Shown piece after piece: positions 38,505 to 48,017 of a DNA stretch of 64,000 nucleotides. The stretch covers positions 85,510-149,509 of the forward strand of contig JAIRWF010000035.1 in the NCBI GenBank assembly GCA_031253335.1. The letters run 5' to 3'. Both the position numbers and the translations under genes were made by a program. The stretch comes from Streptococcaceae bacterium. Lineage in GTDB: Bacteria > Bacillota > Bacilli > Lactobacillales > Streptococcaceae. The notes beneath the pieces are model-generated. The model was not told where the DNA came from, did not search any database, and worked only from the letters and a program-made list of their open reading frames with translations. Numbering within the stretch: the first letter of the stretch is position 1; every line of letters begins with the position of its first letter.

Positions 38505-41500
38505 TCTGCTGCCCCTTTCTCTTTCAATGTCCCAAAAGCATTCGTCACTTTTTTTCCGGCTTCGACCTCGTCATACCAGTTCAGCTGCTCAATCTTGCGG
38601 ACTTTACAGTAGAGGTCGCGGTTATTGCCGACAGGTCCATAGTAATTCCACGCATAGGTAAATTGCGCATAGCCCCCAACCATCTGCGTCGGTTTGATAT
38701 GAATCTGCGTCGGTGCATTGCTAGACGCGCCGCGATTCCCAGTGATATTCGACAATGGCGAGTTGAAGGTCATATCCTGTGCATGGTGGCTAAAGAGCGT
38801 TCCTTCAGGCATCCGGTGTGAGACGACCGCTCGACAGGTCATGACCCCGTTGCGGTTATAGACTTCGACCCAGTCATTATCTTGAATCCCAGCCTTTTCG
38901 GCATCGACATTACTCATCCAGACGACAGGCCCACCGCGGAACAAAGTCAGCATATTGGGCGTATCGCCGTACATCGAGTGAAGCGACCACTTCCCGTGCG
39001 GCGTCATGTAGCGTAGCGTCACTTCTTCTCCCACAGCAGGCTTTAGCTCCACATCTTTGGGACCCATGACTTGTGGTGGCAAAGTGGGTTTATAAGTTGG
39101 TAACTGCTCACCATACTCCGCAAAAATCTCATGGTCAATATAGAAATGCTGACGGCCCGTGAGCGTGTGCCAAGGCGCTAAGCGTTGTTTTTGGATCGTA
39201 AATGGCGAGTACGCCTCATCTCCAGCGTTCAGGGAAGTATTGGCTGGCGTCGGATAAGACTTTGCAGGCTGTACCGTAATATTCTTGAAGGTCATCTTTT
39301 GGTGTTTGTAGGCTTCGCCAATGTCGGTAAATTTCTGTCCCGTCTCCTCTTCGAGCGCTTCCCAGGCCTTCATAGCCACTTTCCCGTTCGACGTCGAAGA
39401 CAAAGTCAAAATCGCATCAGCTACCTTCTTTTCATCGTAAATCGACGGCAAACCCGCTTCATTCGTCCCAAGCATATCCTTGAGCTCATTGTATTGCTCG
39501 CCAATCGGGTAAGACAGGCCATCTGCGCCTACAGCCCCATTTTCAAGGTTTGGCCCAAGGGTCACAAATTTATCGTAAATCTTCGTGTAATCGCGTTCTA
39601 CGACCTTGATAGTTGGCAAGGTCTTCCCTGGAATCGCATCGACTTCGCCCTTCTTCCAGTCCTTGATCACACCAAATGGCTGAGACAACTCGCCTGGTGT
39701 GTCATGTCCAATCGGACTCGTGTGCACATCATAGATTGGCTCAGGGAATTCTGTCTTCGCCAGATTTTGGAATTTCTCAGCGAGGCGGCGGAAAATCTGC
39801 CAGTCTGTCTGTGATTCCCACAGAGGCTGTACCGCTGCATTAAACGGATGAATGAACGGATGCAAATCGGTGGATGACAAGTCTTCTTTTTCGTACCACG
39901 TCGCTGCCGGCAAGACAATATCGGAGTAGAGCGGTGTGGTGACCATCCGGAAGTCCAAAGTTACCACCATATCGAGCTTTCCAATAGGATTTTCTTCATC
40001 GTCACGCCATGTCATCGTCTCAGGCTTAAAGGCATCGTTGGTCTTAGACATCAAGCCATTTTCTGTACCCCAGAGATACTTCATCATGTACTCTTGGCCT
40101 TTGCCGTAAGTCGTCAGGAAGTTCGAGCGCCAGACAAAGAGCGCTTTGGGCTGATTGATTGCAGCATCTGGATCTTCTGCTGCAAAGTGCAAAGTCCCAG
40201 CTTTTAATTCTTCAGCGACTTTCTTTGCGACTTCAGCGGAGTCTGTCGTCCCGTATTGCTTCGTAAAGTCCAGATTATTGCGGTCAAATTGCGGATAGCT
40301 TGGGAGCCAACCTAGGCGAATCGCCATTTGGTTGTAGTCGGCAGGGTGCTTGTAAGAATTTTCAGGATTTTCAAAATGTGCTAAAGGCGACTTCTGCGCT
40401 TCGTTATCCAGCTCATCAAACTTCCATTGATCCGATGCCCAGTAGAAGAATGACGTTCCGTTTTGATGACGCACTTGGCCTTTTGTCCAGTCGTTTGCAA
40501 AGGCAATCGTGGACCAGCCTTCTTTTGGACGAAGCTTTTCTTGACCGACATAATGCGCCCAACCGCCACCATTCACACCCTCACAGCCTGTCAAAATGAC
40601 GAGATTGAGAATCGAGCGGTAGATATTATCTGAGTTGAACCAGTGATTGATCCCAGCCCCCATGAGAACCATGGACTTACCACCTGTTTCAAGCGCGTTT
40701 TGCGCAAATTCTTGCGCAATTTGAATGACAAGACTCGCTTTGACCCCTGTTTCTTTTTCCTGCCAAGCAGGTGTATAAGCAGAATCTGCATCGTCATAGC
40801 CCTTTGCACCCAAGTCATCATTTGCGGTGAGGCCGTATTGTGCGAGCATCAAGTCTAAGACCGTCACGGTCTCCACTTCTTCGCCAGTCGCAAGTGTGAC
40901 AGTTTTCGCAGGAATGTGGCGCGTCAAAACGCTTGCTCCCGTCTTATCAAAGAATGGAAAGTCAATCGTGACGGAGCTTCCGCCTTCAGTATGGAGGGCA
41001 GGATCTATCCCATCAAGCTGCAAATTCCACTTTACCCCTTCTTCCCAGCGTTGTCCCACCGTACCATTGGGTGCCTTGTAGCTCTTTGAGCTATTATCAA
41101 AAACAACGGGTTTCCATTCGGCGTTCTTTTCGGTCTTGCCTGTGAGGTCCGACTCGCGCAAAAAACGACCAGGGATGAAGTTCTCGCCCTGTTTTTTGAG
41201 CATTAAAACAAAAGGAAGATCCGTGTACTGCTTGGCATAAGCTTCAAAGGCAGGCGTCTGCTGTTTCACGTAATACTCATTTAAAATGACGTGTGTCATG
41301 CCTTGTGCCAAGGCCGCGTCAGAGCCTGGATGAGGAGCTAGCCAGTTATCTGCGAATTTTACCGCTTCAGAGTAGTCGGGCGCGATTGTCACGACCTTCG
41401 TGCCTTTGTAGCGCGACTCGGTCATGAAGTGGGCATCTGGCGTACGAGTCATTGGGACATTTGAGCCCCAGAGGAGCATGTATTGTGAATTCCACCAGTC

Positions 41501-42208
41501 GGCCGACTCAGGAACATCTGTTTGTTCGCCCCAGACTTGAGGGGAGGCAGGTGGTAAATCGGCATTCCAATCGTAGAATGACAAGAGCTCCGAGCCAAGT
41601 AAGCTCAAAAAACGGGTCCCTGAACTAAATGAAATCATCGACATAGCAGGAATCGGTGAGAAACCCGCAATCCGGTCAGGTCCATATTTTTTAATCGTGT
41701 AAGCAAGCTGAGCTGAAATCATCTCAAGCGCATCATCCCATTTCACGCGCACGAGTCCCCCATGACCACGGGCAGACTTATACTGACGGGCTTTTGCTTC
41801 GTCTTCGACGATAGATTTCCAAGCTTCGACGTCGGAGTCTGGATGTGCCTTGCGCGCTTCTGTCCAGAGATTCCACAAAACCCCACGGATATACGGATAT
41901 TTGATGCGGAGTGGCGAGTATTCATACCAACTAAAAGATGCCCCACGCGGACAACCACGGGGTTCGTAATCGGGCACATCAGGTCCACAAGCGGGATAGT
42001 CGGTTGCTTGGTGCTCCCAAGTCACGAGGCCTTCCTTGACATAGACGTTCCACGAGCAGGAGCCCGTACAGTTCACACCATGCGTCGTGCGGATGACTTT
42101 ATCATGCGCCCAACGTTTGCGATATATGGACTCCCAGCGACGATTATTTTCCTCCAACTGGCTAAAAGAACCGTTGAATTTTTCTACTTTGCTAAAAAAT
42201 TTAGGCAT
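38501..42208 (-). CDS. narG: Nitrate reductase alpha subunit
   Basis: VIRTTHGVNCTGSCSWNVYVKEGLVTWE; 1235 aa. Confidence 0.98.
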   Translation of the reverse strand: MPKFFSKVEKFNGSFSQLEENNRRWESIYRKRWAHDKVIRTTHGVNCTGSCSWNVYVKEGLVTWEHQATDYPACGPDVPDYEPRGCPRGASFSWYEYSPLRIKYPYIRGVLWNLWTEARKAHPDSDVEAWKSIVEDEAKARQYKSARGHGGLVRVKWDDALEMISAQLAYTIKKYGPDRIAGFSPIPAMSMISFSSGTRFLSLLGSELLSFYDWNADLPPASPQVWGEQTDVPESADWWNSQYMLLWGSNVPMTRTPDAHFMTESRYKGTKVVTIAPDYSEAVKFADNWLAPHPGSDAALAQGMTHVILNEYYVKQQTPAFEAYAKQYTDLPFVLMLKKQGENFIPGRFLRESDLTGKTEKNAEWKPVVFDNSSKSYKAPNGTVGQRWEEGVKWNLQLDGIDPALHTEGGSSVTIDFPFFDKTGASVLTRHIPAKTVTLATGEEVETVTVLDLMLAQYGLTANDDLGAKGYDDADSAYTPAWQEKETGVKASLVIQIAQEFAQNALETGGKSMVLMGAGINHWFNSDNIYRSILNLVILTGCEGVNGGGWAHYVGQEKLRPKEGWSTIAFANDWTKGQVRHQNGTSFFYWASDQWKFDELDNEAQKSPLAHFENPENSYKHPADYNQMAIRLGWLPSYPQFDRNNLDFTKQYGTTDSAEVAKKVAEELKAGTLHFAAEDPDAAINQPKALFVWRSNFLTTYGKGQEYMMKYLWGTENGLMSKTNDAFKPETMTWRDDEENPIGKLDMVVTLDFRMVTTPLYSDIVLPAATWYEKEDLSSTDLHPFIHPFNAAVQPLWESQTDWQIFRRLAEKFQNLAKTEFPEPIYDVHTSPIGHDTPGELSQPFGVIKDWKKGEVDAIPGKTLPTIKVVERDYTKIYDKFVTLGPNLENGAVGADGLSYPIGEQYNELKDMLGTNEAGLPSIYDEKKVADAILTLSSTSNGKVAMKAWEALEEETGQKFTDIGEAYKHQKMTFKNITVQPAKSYPTPANTSLNAGDEAYSPFTIQKQRLAPWHTLTGRQHFYIDHEIFAEYGEQLPTYKPTLPPQVMGPKDVELKPAVGEEVTLRYMTPHGKWSLHSMYGDTPNMLTLFRGGPVVWMSNVDAEKAGIQDNDWVEVYNRNGVMTCRAVVSHRMPEGTLFSHHAQDMTFNSPLSNITGNRGASSNAPTQIHIKPTQMVGGYAQFTYAWNYYGPVGNNRDLYCKVRKIEQLNWYDEVEAGKKVTNAFGTLKEKGAAE

Positions 42209-42273
42209 GTTGGATCTTCTCCATAACTTTATATTGACTAAAGAATATCAAAAAAAACCTTACAGAGCAAGCG

Positions 42274-42298
42274 TTGACACTGTCAAGGGTTTTTGACA
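42274..42298. promoter_or_regulatory. Overlapping inverted repeats upstream of narG
   Basis: TTGACA-C-TGTCAA-GGGTTT-TTGACA. Confidence 0.6.
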
Positions 42299-42383
42299 TT
42301 TAGACATCAGGGTGTTGAAATTCTCATTTCTGAGTAAAAACTTAATCTTTGGAAAGGGGCTGAAAAATAACCTGAAATTTGTT

Positions 42384-42708
42384 AAGGTTACCTCTATCTC
42401 CGCGCTTTGCGCTGCACTGTCCATGCTCGCTATGCCAGCAAAGCTGGCAAGTCGCATGGCAACTCCCTGCTTTTTTGCCTGGCTAAAGCGTGTCCATTCG
42501 CTCTAAGGCGCTAAAGCGAATGGACAGCCCGACACGAAGTGGAGAAGATAGTCTTCAAAAGCAAACCGTTTTTTGCGGCTCGACTTGCGGGCTTTGCCCG
42601 CCTAGCGATAGGATGGCTGTTGGTGCTTCAGCACCTTACAGCGATGCTAGTAGGGTTATCAGAGCGGACAGCCCGACACGGAGTGGAGGAGATAGACACG
42701 CCCTTAAA
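42384..42708. repeat. Mosaic palindromic dispersed repeat, copy B (with internal partial right end)
   Basis: GGTTACCTCTATCTCCGCG ... GGAGGAGATAGACACGCCC; internal GCCCGACACGAAGTGGAGAAGATAG. Confidence 0.75.
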
Positions 42709-42752
42709 ATAAAGGGGATGAAATATTATAATAATCAGATTCTCAAACAAGC

Positions 42753-42884
42753 TTATGCTTTCCCGACTAAGGTTGATTTAGAACGTCTCATCATTCGAGC
42801 TATTTCGGATAAACTGTTTCCTTGAACTATGCCTCTGGCTAACATTTCTCGCTCTAATATGCTAAGGTGTGTGTAAGTTCTCAT
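42753..42884 (-). pseudogene. Truncated IS30-family transposase N-terminus
   Basis: Minus-strand frame MRTYTHLSILEREMLARGIVQGNSLSEIARMMRRSKSTLVGKA*. Confidence 0.7.
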
Positions 42885-43041
42885 CGCGTTTTCCTTTCTG
42901 GTTGCCCAAAACTATTATACTGGAAACGCGATGAGGGTTCTTTTCATTCAACCGTTGCACTTACATTGTAAATTATCAATAAAATTCTACTGAAAGAATT
43001 TAGAGAAAATCATCTCTAATCTGGGGAAGACCCTTGTTTTT

Positions 43042-43947
43042 TCATGCTTTTCGATTATAGAGATTGTTGGCGATAAGCGCAAGGATGACGAGGAGACAGC
43101 CGATGATTTCGTAGAGGCCGAATTTGTAGCCTGTGAGGGCGTTTATGATGAAAGCAGTGATGGGGACTAGATTCATGAAAAGGATGCCATTGAGCGTTGT
43201 GATTTGACGGTTGCCAAGATTCCAGGCAAAAAGTGCAATGACGCCAGCGGGGACAATCATGTAAAGTGTCTCCCAGGGAATTTGAGTGAGCTCAGTAAGT
43301 TTTGGAAAATGAAGAAGCCTCGTCGTTGTGGCTATTAGGAGAATCAAGATGACAGACACCATGCCAAGAATCGTCGTGAGTGCGCTATATCGTAGAATGG
43401 ACCAACTGGGGAAATTCCCCACGCCCGTCGAGTAAATGACCCAGCAAAGTGCGCCAATGAGAATGAGCAAAGCGGGGGCGCCTGCAGAGATCAAAATTGT
43501 AAGATTTCCTTTCGTGACGACAAGAATCACGCCAATAAGGGCAACAAGCATGCACAGAAAAGCAAAGGTTTTCGGACGATTTCTTTTCCAAACCCAGCCA
43601 ACAAGGACGGCAAGAAGGGGCTGCACCGCCATCATGACAGAGGCAACGACAGAGCCTGAAGGACCTGCCAGCTGTTGACCGAGAAAAACGAGAAAACTAA
43701 AGCCTGCAAAGGCAGAAGTGCCCAGAAGCCAAAGACTTAACAGATGCCCTTCTGTGCGAAAAGCGCTTTTTCCCTCGAAAATCACCAGAAGAATCGAAAG
43801 AATTATCGCGACGCTCCCGTAGCGCACAAGCGTGAAATAAAAGGGGTCAATGTGCGTGAGGACGCGCGCCATGACGGGGAACATCCCGCCCCAAAAGACG
43901 ACGGCTGTGAGACAGAGCAAAGCTCCAGTGAGTAGTTTTGATTTCAT
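43042..43947 (-). CDS. EamA/RhaT-family permease (10 TM)
   Basis: Two DMT repeats, GGMFPVMARVLTHIDPFYFTLVRYG. Confidence 0.88.
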   Translation of the reverse strand: MKSKLLTGALLCLTAVVFWGGMFPVMARVLTHIDPFYFTLVRYGSVAIILSILLVIFEGKSAFRTEGHLLSLWLLGTSAFAGFSFLVFLGQQLAGPSGSVVASVMMAVQPLLAVLVGWVWKRNRPKTFAFLCMLVALIGVILVVTKGNLTILISAGAPALLILIGALCWVIYSTGVGNFPSWSILRYSALTTILGMVSVILILLIATTTRLLHFPKLTELTQIPWETLYMIVPAGVIALFAWNLGNRQITTLNGILFMNLVPITAFIINALTGYKFGLYEIIGCLLVILALIANNLYNRKA

Positions 43948-45437
43948 TTATTTTCCTCCAACTTAAAGTATTTGACCTTCCCTGATAAACTATAATTAAT
44001 ATTTTCTAGTTCATTTAAAAATAATTTTGTATCTTCCGGAATTTGACTTTTTAAACTTTCAAATATTGAATTTTTCAAGATTATTTTCTTTAATTTACTA
44101 ATATCTTTGTCATATGAAATATAAACAGAAATATCATTATAATTTGTTAGTATTGCTACATCATCTATTGATTGATGCAATCTTATTTGATTTTCTAGAG
44201 AGAAAACATTAATATTTGAATTTGGGTAATCTGTAATTGATCGTTGGGTCACATAGATATAGTTATCTATAATTTTCCCAAAATCTGAAGTCAAAATATA
44301 ATCTTTGCCATCAATAGTTGCTCTTTCAAGTGTTTTATGAATATAGCCTGTGGCATTTTGAAAACTATGAATTGCTATTCTTCCAATTTCGCCTTCTTTT
44401 AGTTTTTCATGTTTTTGGTTCACTATCAGGACTTCAGAACCCTCCATTGGTTTTCCAGAACTTTCTGGATGTTGCAAGTATTCTGCCGATGAGATTAAAG
44501 TGTTTATTCCAGTTTCTGACGACCCATAATATTCATGAATAATTGGTCCAAATGCAGATATAGATTGTTCTTTTAAAACTTCTGGAAATGTTTTGCCTCC
44601 AACCATTATGAATCTAAGATTTATTTTCTCTTTTTCTTGTAAATGAATATTTACTATTTTTTTCAATGTTGGAGGTGTAAATAAAGTTGTTGTGATATTA
44701 AATTTTGATAATTTAAAATACAAATCAGATGGGTTTTCGATGTCCGCAATAACTATAGCGCCGATATTTAATAAGGAAAGCCTAATCCAACCAGTTACAG
44801 AAACATGATAAAAAGGAAGACTTGCTAAAAAAATATCACTATCGTTGAAATTATAAAGTTTTGTAAGAATAGGGATTCTTACATCGTCAAATCCTGCATC
44901 TCTGTATATAACCTTTGGAACTCCCGAAGTACCTGATGTAAATGAAAAACTAGAAATATCCTTTACCCTAGCAGATTTAAATTCATCAATCAATTCTTCA
45001 ATATTTTCAAGACCTTTTGTGCCTGTCTGAAATGTAATAGTATCTTCAATTTGTAGAAAATTAATATCATTTTCTTTCAATATTTTTTCAAAATTTTGAC
45101 TTGGTTTATATTTTTCTGAATAAAAAATAAAATTACTTTCACTATTTTTTATATTTTCAAAATAGATATTTTCCGTTTGAGTATAGTCAATTCCTGAAAA
45201 GGGTATTCCAAGGCTTGTCAAAATAGAGTATAATATAAATGTTTGCCAACTATTTTCAGATACTACAATCACCCGATTAATATTGCGATAAATTCTCTGC
45301 TCTTTGAGAAGTTTTTTTATATTATTTGCTACCAGGTAATAGTATTCGGACCAATTAAAGTTAAGCTTATTGGAAAAGAATACAGATTTTAAGTCATTTC
45401 CTTGTTTCAGTTCTTTAATTTTTTTAATATTAAGCAT
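43944..45437 (-). CDS. Adenylate-forming (AMP-binding) acyl/amino-acid ligase
   Basis: SFTSGTSGVPKVIYRD; YYGSSETG; LTSDFGKI; C-terminal SGKVKYFKL. Confidence 0.88.
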   Translation of the reverse strand: MLNIKKIKELKQGNDLKSVFFSNKLNFNWSEYYYLVANNIKKLLKEQRIYRNINRVIVVSENSWQTFILYSILTSLGIPFSGIDYTQTENIYFENIKNSESNFIFYSEKYKPSQNFEKILKENDINFLQIEDTITFQTGTKGLENIEELIDEFKSARVKDISSFSFTSGTSGVPKVIYRDAGFDDVRIPILTKLYNFNDSDIFLASLPFYHVSVTGWIRLSLLNIGAIVIADIENPSDLYFKLSKFNITTTLFTPPTLKKIVNIHLQEKEKINLRFIMVGGKTFPEVLKEQSISAFGPIIHEYYGSSETGINTLISSAEYLQHPESSGKPMEGSEVLIVNQKHEKLKEGEIGRIAIHSFQNATGYIHKTLERATIDGKDYILTSDFGKIIDNYIYVTQRSITDYPNSNINVFSLENQIRLHQSIDDVAILTNYNDISVYISYDKDISKLKKIILKNSIFESLKSQIPEDTKLFLNELENINYSLSGKVKYFKLEENK

Positions 45438-46830
45438 TAATGTCCTCTTTTCTTTGAATCCTAAAAATCTCTATACCATTATTTTTCAGGTCTTGAATTT
45501 CTTGAAGTTTTGACGGTGTAATTTGATCTCCCGGTAAAATTATTGGTACCCCTGGTGGATATGGAATAATATATTCAGTTGATATTTTATTGGGAATTTC
45601 AGATTCCCTAGTTACTGTACAGTCATCAATTTCACTCAATGCCGCTTTTAACAAAATAATTGCAGATTCCGAAACTCCAATATGAAAATTTAGTAAAAAT
45701 GAATTCTTGGAAAAACGGCTTACGAAGAGATTATTTCTTATAAAAATATCCTTTACTTCTTGAACAGATTTATTTGTCATTGAGAAATTTACCGATAACT
45801 TTAAAGCATCAATTTTCCAATATTCCAAATTTTGCTCAAGATTGATAGATAAATTATGCAAATTTCGTATGTATTTTATTATTTCTTCAACCTTGGTTAA
45901 GGCTTTATTAATCAGATTTTTTCCATTAATCCGCATTTCTGCACATGCTAAGTCAATGGAAGCTATTATTGGATAACTTGGAGAAGTTGTTAAAATTTTG
46001 AATTTTGATTCATTTATTTTCTTTATAATCTCGTCATTAGCTGAAACATGTATGACACTAGCTTGCCTTAGACTTGGAAGCGACTTATGAAATGACTGTG
46101 TAATAATTATTTTGATATTAGGATAATTTATTTTCAATTTATTTATGCATGAAAATACACTAAATTTTGAAAATACATCATTAAATTTCGCAAAAGCAAA
46201 CCATGCTTCATCAATAAGAATTGTAAAATTTGGATTTATTTCCGCAAGCTTATTAATGATTAATGGAATATCATTGATAACTCCTTCGTATGTACTAGCA
46301 TTTAAGATAACAACTTTGAATGGTTGGTTATTGTCAAAGGCAGTTGAGAAATCTTGAATCATTTTTTCAAAATTAGAATATGTTCTCTCACTATTCGCAT
46401 CAGAATATTGAGGTTCAACATAACATATATTCAAATTAAAGTTACTTAGTGAAAAATGAATTGATTTATGAACATTACGTTCAACTAAAATATTATCTCC
46501 ATTTTCTAAAATTGCATCTAAAACAATTTGGTTAGCCACACTGGTTCCAGATGTTATAAAAAAACTTTTGTCAACACCAAAAACTTCTGAAGTGCACTTT
46601 TCTGCTAAGTAAAGTGGCCCTTTTGGAGAAAGAGGATTATCTAACCAAGATTCTGTTACAGTTGTTTCAAAGCTCAGAAAATCAGTAGTGTAAAACTTCT
46701 TAAACTCATTTTTAAAATATAAACTTGGTAATATATGACCAAAATTTAATGGTAAAGCATGAAATGAATGAATTTCCTTAGAATTTAACCCATCTAGCGC
46801 ATTATAAAACGGGGCTATGATTGACTCCAT
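45430..46830 (-). CDS. Orn/Lys/Arg decarboxylase family PLP enzyme
   Basis: FITSGTSVANQ; ILIDEAWFAF; SFHKSLPSLRQAS PLP lysine; PPGVPIILPGDQIT; RBS-preceded start MESIIAPFYN. Confidence 0.88.
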   Translation of the reverse strand: MESIIAPFYNALDGLNSKEIHSFHALPLNFGHILPSLYFKNEFKKFYTTDFLSFETTVTESWLDNPLSPKGPLYLAEKCTSEVFGVDKSFFITSGTSVANQIVLDAILENGDNILVERNVHKSIHFSLSNFNLNICYVEPQYSDANSERTYSNFEKMIQDFSTAFDNNQPFKVVILNASTYEGVINDIPLIINKLAEINPNFTILIDEAWFAFAKFNDVFSKFSVFSCINKLKINYPNIKIIITQSFHKSLPSLRQASVIHVSANDEIIKKINESKFKILTTSPSYPIIASIDLACAEMRINGKNLINKALTKVEEIIKYIRNLHNLSINLEQNLEYWKIDALKLSVNFSMTNKSVQEVKDIFIRNNLFVSRFSKNSFLLNFHIGVSESAIILLKAALSEIDDCTVTRESEIPNKISTEYIIPYPPGVPIILPGDQITPSKLQEIQDLKNNGIEIFRIQRKEDINA

Positions 46831-46891
46831 AAAATGTTTCCTTTCGTGATTTAAGTCTATCATGTTATACTTATTTTGTGAATTGTTGTTT

Positions 46892-46910
46892 TTGCATGAT
46901 TCCCATGCAA
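46892..46910. promoter_or_regulatory. LysR-type (T-N11-A) operator
   Basis: TTGCAT-GATTCCC-ATGCAA between the divergent lysR and decarboxylase. Confidence 0.6.
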
Positions 46911-46942
46911 TATATGCATAGAATTATTAGTAAGGATAAAAT

Positions 46943-47839
46943 ATGGAATTTCAAAATTTAACCGTAAATATGCTAACGACCTTTTTGACAATTAATGAAA
47001 CTGGAAGTATTAGTAAAGCTAGTGAAGTTTTATATGTCGATCAATCTAGCATCAGCCGAAGAATACGTCAGTTAGAAGACGAGCTAAAGGTAACCCTATT
47101 TGAAAGGAGTAGCAAAGGGGTGGAATTGACACACTCTGGTAAAGTATTACAGAATTTTGCAAAAAGGTTTCTATTAGATCTAAAACAGCTATCGCAGCAG
47201 CTATCAAGTGAAGAAATTAAACTTGAGAACACACGAATTGGAACATATGATAGTATTACATCTAATATTTATCCACGATTCTTTGGTAAACAATTAAAAA
47301 ATTTTCAAGAAGTATTAATATCTAATGATACTTCAAAATTAATAACAAATTTTAATGATGGCAATTTGGATGCAATTATTGTTGATGGAGAATTTGAGGG
47401 TGAGATTATTTCTTCAGCTAATAATATTAGTCTGTTTACAGAGCCTTATTATGTAGTCTATTCATTGATGAATTCAAATCAGGAATTAATTAATCGTTCA
47501 AAAATAACAGTGGACTTACTAAAAAAATTTGAAATATTTTTATATCCAGCAACTTGTCCCATTCATCGAAAAGTTGTTGCAACATATCAGAATGTTCCTC
47601 TTTCAAATATACATCAGATTGAATTTTCTGAATCAGCAATTAGCTTAGTATTACATTCAGAGATGGTAACTATTTTGCCAAAATCGGTCGCTATAAATTA
47701 CGTAACAAAAAATGTTTCTAAATTAGGGATGAAGCAATTGGAACATAAGTTCGATCGGCATATTTCTCTTTTTGCAAAAAATGAACAGATTATCAATTTA
47801 TTGATTGAAGAGGGGCTTTCTGAAGATTACTTAAATTAA
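46943..47839 (+). CDS. LysR-family transcriptional regulator
   Basis: N-terminal HTH (FLTINETGSISKASEVLYVDQSSISRRIRQLEDELKVTLFER). Confidence 0.93.
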   Translation: MEFQNLTVNMLTTFLTINETGSISKASEVLYVDQSSISRRIRQLEDELKVTLFERSSKGVELTHSGKVLQNFAKRFLLDLKQLSQQLSSEEIKLENTRIGTYDSITSNIYPRFFGKQLKNFQEVLISNDTSKLITNFNDGNLDAIIVDGEFEGEIISSANNISLFTEPYYVVYSLMNSNQELINRSKITVDLLKKFEIFLYPATCPIHRKVVATYQNVPLSNIHQIEFSESAISLVLHSEMVTILPKSVAINYVTKNVSKLGMKQLEHKFDRHISLFAKNEQIINLLIEEGLSEDYLN

Positions 47840-48017
47840 GAAATAAAAATTCAAAGATTAACCGTGTAAATATATTCGTGTAAACGCAGCTTTATATTAA
47901 AGTTGCGTTTTTAGTTGAAGCAAGAACATGTGCAATGAGCTTATCATAAAATGAAGATTTTATGCTATAATATGTCAAAGGTTTTTTACATTTTCGATTG
48001 AAAATTCGTTTCTTGTC

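Noticed and set aside
39185-39814. 209-aa + strand ORF
   Set aside because: Antisense to narG, no support
19051-42208. Prophage or conjugative-element origin of the nitrate island
   Set aside because: No integrase, relaxase or att-like repeats at its ends, and the iterated palindrome in several of its genes suggests long residence
42209-42384. FNR box upstream of narG (TTGACTAAAGAATATCAA)
   Set aside because: Half-sites resemble FNR but the spacing is wrong for TTGAT-N4-ATCAA
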